NCBI GenBank assembly: GCA_964016985.1
Contig: OZ024826.1
Span: forward strand, 72,117,768-72,181,767
DNA length: 64,000 nt
Source of the DNA: Anodontia alba
Lineage: Eukaryota; Mollusca; Bivalvia; Lucinida; Lucinidae
Reading direction: 5' to 3'
In this document: positions 58,693 to 64,000 of the stretch, piece by piece
How positions within the stretch are numbered: the stretch's first letter is position 1
How the letters are laid out: every line of letters starts with the position of its first letter
Notes under the pieces: generated by a model
Told to the model about the DNA's origin: nothing
The model's input: only the letters and a program-made list of their open reading frames with translations
Database searches by the model: none
Program-made: the position numbers and the translations under genes

Positions 58693-60121
58693 TAGGGCTG
58701 GGACTATTCATCAGTTCATCGATAAAAGTTGATCCGGGAGCCCATGATACCGTATCAAAATGGACCTCTCAGATGGATCGATATTTCAAAGTGAAAGTAG
58801 TTTGCTAAACCAGTCCTGTAAATTAGTTTGTGTGTTATGAAACCAGTCCCGGAAAGTGCTATGATACAAAATGCTATTCATTGGATTAGCTGACCATATC
58901 TCAGCAATCATAGAGGTCATGAGACACCTACCGCTTAGTCGTATGATCAAAATTGGGGAGGTCACCATATGATGCAAAACGGAATTCCCAATCTGACAGT
59001 GTCAAATAAGCCGACTTCGAAGCCATTTTTTGTCATTAAAAACTGCTTATATTTCATCAAAAATGATTTTATTAAAAGAATAATGTTCTAACATTTATAA
59101 AAATAGACAGTAAATTACTCGATGATGCATATAAAACCCAAAGGAAAGAGATTACCTACTTCCAAATTTCCAAGATGGCGGAAAATCTATGTAAACTTAG
59201 GGTAACAGTGCATCTACTTCTGGTTAGTTTTTATCCAATAAAAGGCAAGTTTTTCATAAACTAATGCATATTTATGAAGTTCAAAGATCGCTCTTGCATC
59301 TGATGTTCAAATTATCATCAGGGCTTCTGTATACCCGTGGATGTGATTGGTTGAAAAATTTCTGTTTTTAGAGGGAAACCTCTCATGCTATAAACACCGG
59401 AAAAGCCAGAAAAGAGCCAGACCGCGCTGCCTCTGTGTGACATTTGCCTGGCAGCATTAAAAATCTGAACTGAACTGAAAGAGCCAGATGATAGAACTAT
59501 TCTTCAACTACACATATATGTTAAAAATGAATTATAGAGCCCCAAATAGAGAGTAACAATTGGAACCAGCGATCTTATTGAGCGAGACAGAAAAACAAGT
59601 AATAGCTTTTTCAAAACAATATCCCAGGCAAATATCACATCAGTGTTATTTGGAACACAGCTTTCAATTTTTCTACTCAGTTTTATTTGATTCTAGTGAT
59701 CACTGGAATAAATTAATGAGCAAGTGGATTTGATTGTAAATAATTTTATTCAAAGATTTAATGATATACACTGCTGAGCATTTCAAAATCACATGTTCCC
59801 AATGGAAATTCAGAATAAGATCTATGGCTGTCCAAGGACTCTGCAAAGACACTGATCAATTTCTGCTGATGAACAGGCTGATCTGAGTCTAACTGCATGT
59901 TATTTTGTAGGAATAATACTATATGCATTGGCTCTGTTTACATGTTACAATGGTTTCAACAGAGATAAGATAGACAGGTATATAATTTAACATAACACCA
60001 TTCAGATATACATAATCTGCAGAAATGATAGACCCTGAAAGTATCAAGATATTTATCGGATCGTTATACCTGTATCATGAGATATATTGTATCATGACAT
60101 GAGCGTATCATCCCAGCCCTA
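58693..60121. mobile_element. hAT-like element (1.43 kb, non-autonomous)
   Basis: Termini TAGGGCTGGGA and TCCCAGCCCTA are perfect 11-bp inverted repeats of a type common in hAT elements. The flanks ATTATATG and ATTATGAG match at 6 of 8 positions, fitting an old 8-bp target duplication. It sits in family K units. No transposase frame was found. Confidence 0.75.
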
Positions 60122-60177
60122 ATTATGAGTCAGTATGACCCGAAGTTAAACCTCAAAATAAACGGTCTAGAAAAGAA

Positions 60178-60573
60178 GTCTTAGAAAATTTTATATTAAA
60201 AAATGTTTTAAGAGCTCATATTTTCCAAGCCATATGATAGATTTGGTTCATATTTGGAATGATAATAGATACAGGTCCAAAGTTTTATTCATCATCACTC
60301 CCACCCATGCCTGTGACCTAAAGGTCAAGGTCACAGACTTAGAAATTTTATAATTGATCTCTGATAATGTCAAATTCATGACAACAAATGACCAAACCCT
60401 AGCACAAGAAATCCTATCAAGAGCTAAAATGCCATAACAGTTCCTCTAAGTATTGGGACAGATAAGCCTAAGCAAACAGTGCAGACCCAGATCAGACTGG
60501 TCCTAAAGAGCACACTGACACTCCAGTAACCCCAATTCCAGGCGAGCTATGCTGTCTGCTGACAGCTCTTGTT
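60178..60573 (+). mobile_element. Array element family E, copy 4
   Basis: Units with GGTCCAAAGTTTTATTCATC and AAAGGTCAAGGTCACAGAC. A fragment of a TACCATAATA-type MITE is included (TAAGTATTGGGACAG, AAACAGTGCAGACCCAG). The end is AGGCGAGC, the hairpin GCTGTC TGCT GACAGC and TCTTGTT. Confidence 0.65.
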
Positions 60574-61330
60574 ATGCAAAAAATTTTGGTTCAAGTTTCT
60601 AGAAACTCCTACTTCCTTGGCCACTGAATTAATTTAATTGATATTCAGGCCGATGTTTGATATCAGTTTAAAGTTTTTATGGCACAACATCCGTTCTTCT
60701 CAGTGACCTTGAGGTCAAGGTCACATGTTAAGAAATTGATTTTTAAGTTTTTGGTTAAAGTTTTCTGAAGATCTATATTTTTTGAATTGCCTAGATGTAC
60801 TGAGTTGATACTTAGACTGATGTTAGATAATGGTCCAAAGTTTAATTCAGAACAGATCCCACCCCAAAATAGATATTTACATCAAGCTAATGACTTAAAT
60901 GTTTTCATTAAAGTTTTTGGTAAAGGCTTTATAAAGTGTTTACCTGCTCAATGTCTGGAGTGTTTACCTGCTGAATATCTGGATGTATGTAGTTGATCTC
61001 ATATATAGCCTGTCGTTAGGCACTGGTCAGAAGTTCTATTCGGTAGAAGCCTCATCCTCATCATTGACCTTGAGGACCTTGTCCTTGACCTAGATACATT
61101 ACCTTGATGTTTTTCAGTTAATGACTTAGACATTTTACATTGAAGTTTTTTTTAGAACATTTTCTAAAGGTCTATGTCTCCTGAATGCCTAATTGTATTA
61201 ATGATGATATTAGATACTGGTTCAGCGTTTTATCAGTTACAAGCCCCTCACAAACATCACCATCCTTCTCAGCTCCTAATCAGTGTCATAGACTTAGAGA
61301 ATTTGAAATTTAAATTTCTAGTAAATTATT
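60574..61330 (+). repeat. Family E-like array, third type
   Basis: Roughly 190-bp diverged units contain GACCTTGAGGTCAAGGTCAC, AAAGTTTTTGGTTAAAG and TTGATATTCAGGCCGATG / TTGATACTTAGACTGATG. The start (ATGCAAAAAATTTTGG) follows directly after the CTTGTT of the preceding copy. The 69- and 77-codon frames follow the units. Confidence 0.55.
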
Positions 61331-62719
61331 ATAGTAATTTTTATTTTTTCTTTCTTTATTTTGATGATAATCTGTCATTTATATTGAGAATAAAATGCTA
61401 CCAGTAAATTCTTAACTGCAGAGGGTAAACATTTTTATGTTTGTTTTTTTTTTCGTAAATTATTTCTCTGAGAAATATATTGTAGCATTTCAAGAAATTA
61501 CCTCAGCAAGGCAGTTTAATTGAGTTGCTACAACATACATACTGGCTGGAGATAAGATAAAATATAAAAACTTGAACAGTGAATAAATGTTTTCTCTCTC
61601 AGTTCTTGTTGATTAGACATTGACAGGTATTTCAAAGTAACACAATTCCTGTCACATTTACATCATTTGGTATTTATCATTGAAAATGGAGTAGATTTTA
61701 GGAAAATTTCATTATCATTCTTAGTTAATTTTTATCCATGCCTCATTTGGTTGCTGTTGAATGAGTTGATTGTGCTGTATGCTGATTAATTTCCTGTGAT
61801 TTATCATTAATTACAACATTTTAGGTATTACTATTTTAGTTTTGTAGATATATACATTTGAACCTCGGTATAGGATGCATTGTTATTACACAGAACTGTT
61901 TATAGCATGATCTTGGGACCCAGTTTGGATTCTTATTATTTTCAACCCCTGACTTTTTGCATGACATAAAAATGGCAATAACTAAAATCATAGCAAAATA
62001 AACCATTCTGCTTGCATTGTCACTGAAACATGCCAGAACAATTTCAGACTCAATTCTGCATGACCAGACCAGTTTTAATTGTTCATTTGAGCTTCCTGTG
62101 GTTTCATAGATAATCAGTTGTGAACAGCAAAGACTGCTCAGAGTCTGCAGATGTGAAGCATGACTTTGTTTTTTCACAGCAAATATTTGTTGTGTCCCAC
62201 TGTGAGTTTCCTTTATAGTGTTTATTGACTATCTTACTCTTTAGTTAGCTCTGTTTATAAAATCTAAAATACTGGGAAATTTTGCAAACCCTACATCGTT
62301 TTATAGAGGATAAGCATGTACACAATTTTAATCCTTAATGCAACATGAAAATTATAGCAGATGACTCTCTATTTTTTCATTATTATCATTATTTTTCAGA
62401 GAATAAAGGCTTGACATTGCATGTGAATCCTCTGCAGGGCAGAGACCCAATGAAATGCCAAGCCTTATTTAATCTGGAAAATACCAAAAAAAAAAAAAGT
62501 CATAAATTTGATCTCCTACCATTATGATTGGTGCTTTGTGGTTTAAATTTATTCATGCAAAGCAATCATGGAAAAGGGATTGTTAATCTGTCAATAAACA
62601 AATGGAGTAACAGTGAACACTAGGTATCATATTTACTCAAAGTAGTCTGACAGATGGGCATTAGTAAGCAGTGTAGAACCAAATCAAACCTCCTAAAGGA
62701 GCATTATTCTGGGATAAGT
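61331..62719. other. Unassigned, with foldback remnants
   Basis: No gene was recognised. The 113-codon minus-strand frame at 61836-62177 shows no motif, signal or membrane pattern that I would trust. At 62345-62490 a remnant resembles 36115-36260 (GCAGATGACTCT, TGACATTGCATGTGAATCC). A worn TACCATAATA-type MITE is at about 62625-62715. Confidence 0.4.
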
Positions 62720-63485
62720 GTAGTAAAGAGTTAAAAAATTTTATGATAAGTATAATAAGGAGTTAAAATTCTATAATTAGTATAGTAAGGAGTTGAAATT
62801 TTATGAAGCCAGCCTCGGTGGCTCAGTAGGATGCGAGTCCAACTGGTGATCAGGAGTTTGTGGGTTTGACCCCCACCGGGTCAGCAACATTCTTTCTTGG
62901 AGATTTGATCATGAAATATTTTCTACTGTCATTCTCTCCCTTTTAGCTGGTTCAATAAGGGCAGTTGTCAATTTCTGGCGAAAGAATGTGCACAATACTG
63001 GTTAACTGCTTTAAGGACCAAGTCTGCCCAGTAAATGTGTGGTTAGGTAAACTGACCGCGCTTGACATGACCCCATTGGGTTGAATGGGCTGCAAAACCT
63101 CAACACAAACAAACATAACAAAATTTTATGATAAGTGTAGTAAGAAGTTAAAATTTTAGGGTAAGTGTAGTAATGAGTTAAAATTTTAAGATAAGTATAG
63201 TAAGTAATTAAAATATTATGGTAAGTTTAGTAAGGAGTTAAAATTTTAGGATACGTATAATACGTATAATAAGGAGTTAAAATTCTATGATAAGTATAGC
63301 AATGAGTTAAAATTCTATGATAAATATAGTGAGGAGTTAAAATTCTATGGTATGTATAGCAATGAGTTAAAATTCTATAATAGGTATAGTAAGGGGTTAA
63401 AATTTTATGATTAGTATAGTAAGGATTTAAAATTTTATGATTAGTATAGTAAGGATTTAAAATTTTATGATTAGTATAGCAAGGA
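62720..63485 (+). repeat. 30-bp minisatellite, split by a SINE
   Basis: The unit is about 30 bp, e.g. AAGTATAGTAAGGAGTTAAA plus ATTTTATGAT, with variants ATTCTATGAT and ATTTTAGGGT. About three units precede the SINE and about twelve follow it, to 63485. Confidence 0.9.
62807..63120 (+). mobile_element. SINE family 1, copy 2
   Basis: AAATTTTATGA (62796-62806 and 63121-63131) is the target duplication, taken from a minisatellite unit. Head CCTCGGTGGCTCAGTAGG, B box GGGTTTGACCCCC, body CTGGTTAACTGCTTTAAGG, tail AACCTCAACACAAACAAAC. It matches the copy at 7784 along its full length. Confidence 0.9.
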
Positions 63486-64000
63486 GGTAAGGTGTCTAAA
63501 TATTTGTAATAATTATAGTGTACGGTAAATGTCCTAAAATTTCAAACACTTTATTCCATACTTTTTTTTGCCTAAATTTTGCTTTTATGCAGTTGTTTCC
63601 TAAAATACACAGTGGAATGGCAAACAGTGTTGACCATGATCAGACATCAGGAGCAGTCTAATCTGGGTCTGCACTGTTTGCATATGCTATTTAGTCAGAC
63701 ACTTTGGTGTATTAAAATAGGACATTCACCGTATATGTTGAAAATGTATAAAACTGACTCAAACAGGCATAGCTGGAACCTTGAGCGAGTTTGGTTAAGA
63801 TCTTTATAACATGGTATGGATAAGTAACATGGTTGAGTCCTGGCTTCTAGGACCTTCTAGACATCTATATAATAACGAGGTTCAGGTGTAATCATACATG
63901 TATTTAATGTTATCGTTCTTTACCCTATGAATAAATAGTTTTATCACATTTTATATGAATTGAAAAAAAAAATTCTACATAGTTTATTGACCTTTTGTTA
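63486..64000. other. Worn MITE and unassigned sequence
   Basis: At 63488-63742, GGTGTCTAAATATTTG..., GGCAAACAGTGTTGACCATG / GGTCTGCACTGTTTGC and GGACATTCACCGTATATG look like a diverged TACCATAATA-type MITE. I see no further ILK exon up to the right edge. Confidence 0.5.

Noticed and set aside
61836..62177. 113-codon open frame on the minus strand, among the longest in the window
   Set aside because: No recognisable domain, motif or codon pattern. Similar lengths arise by chance in 64 kb, and it overlaps unassigned AT-rich DNA.
54086..64000. Search for the ILK C-lobe (APE, DMWSF, MNEDP..RP motifs)
   Set aside because: I found none of these in any plus-strand frame, so the remaining exons are likely beyond the window.

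Overview
The window is AT-rich, intron- and repeat-dense eukaryotic DNA. The one gene I can support is a plus-strand integrin-linked kinase (ILK) gene, spread over about 33 kb as short exons with GT-AG introns. The repeats (tRNA-headed SINEs ending in CAACACAAACAAAC-like tails, tandem-array elements with CTTGTT ends, TTAA MITEs) look like those of bivalve molluscs. I infer a bivalve, perhaps a venerid-type clam; nothing here fixes the species.

Layout. 1-21270 is intergenic or the 5' intron of ILK and is almost wall-to-wall repeats. These are arrays of roughly 150-320 bp units, each with a defined head and a 3' hairpin, and they include a three-level nest at 9920-14144. The first ILK exon seen is at 21271-21436 and encodes ankyrin repeats. 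It is followed by a 16 kb intron holding more arrays, a recent 2.27 kb tandem duplication (26423-34824) and, inside the second copy, a 3.85 kb TA-flanked transposon-like insertion (28763-32615). Further ILK exons lie at 37480-37575, 41021-41117, 43143-43223, 45598-45793, 47703-47824, 51540-51661 and 52937-53008, with a doubtful small exon at 54044-54085. The introns carry TTAA-type MITEs, foldback elements and array elements. From 54 to 64 kb I see only repeats: nested array elements, a hAT-like element at 58693-60121, and a 30-bp minisatellite split by a SINE.

The ILK reading frame joins cleanly across the eight exons (phases 0, 0, 1, 1, 2, 1, 0, 0 at their 3' ends) to give about 317 residues, equivalent to about residue 31 to about 350 of the roughly 450-residue family. 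The N-terminal 30 residues and most of the C-lobe are not found and probably lie outside the window. As in other ILKs, the HRD and DFG catalytic motifs are missing while the ATP-site lysine is kept, so it should be an adhesion scaffold of the ILK-PINCH-parvin complex rather than an active kinase.

The most notable non-genic signal is a shared architecture. About ten unrelated tandem arrays each have a roughly 10-bp subterminal inverted repeat, a 3' hairpin and a CTTGTT or CTAGTT end (Helentron/HINE-like). Every one I can orient, and every SINE, lies on the same strand as ILK. In addition, one hairpin core (CAAACAGTG-AGA...CACTGTTTG) is shared by MITE families that have different termini.
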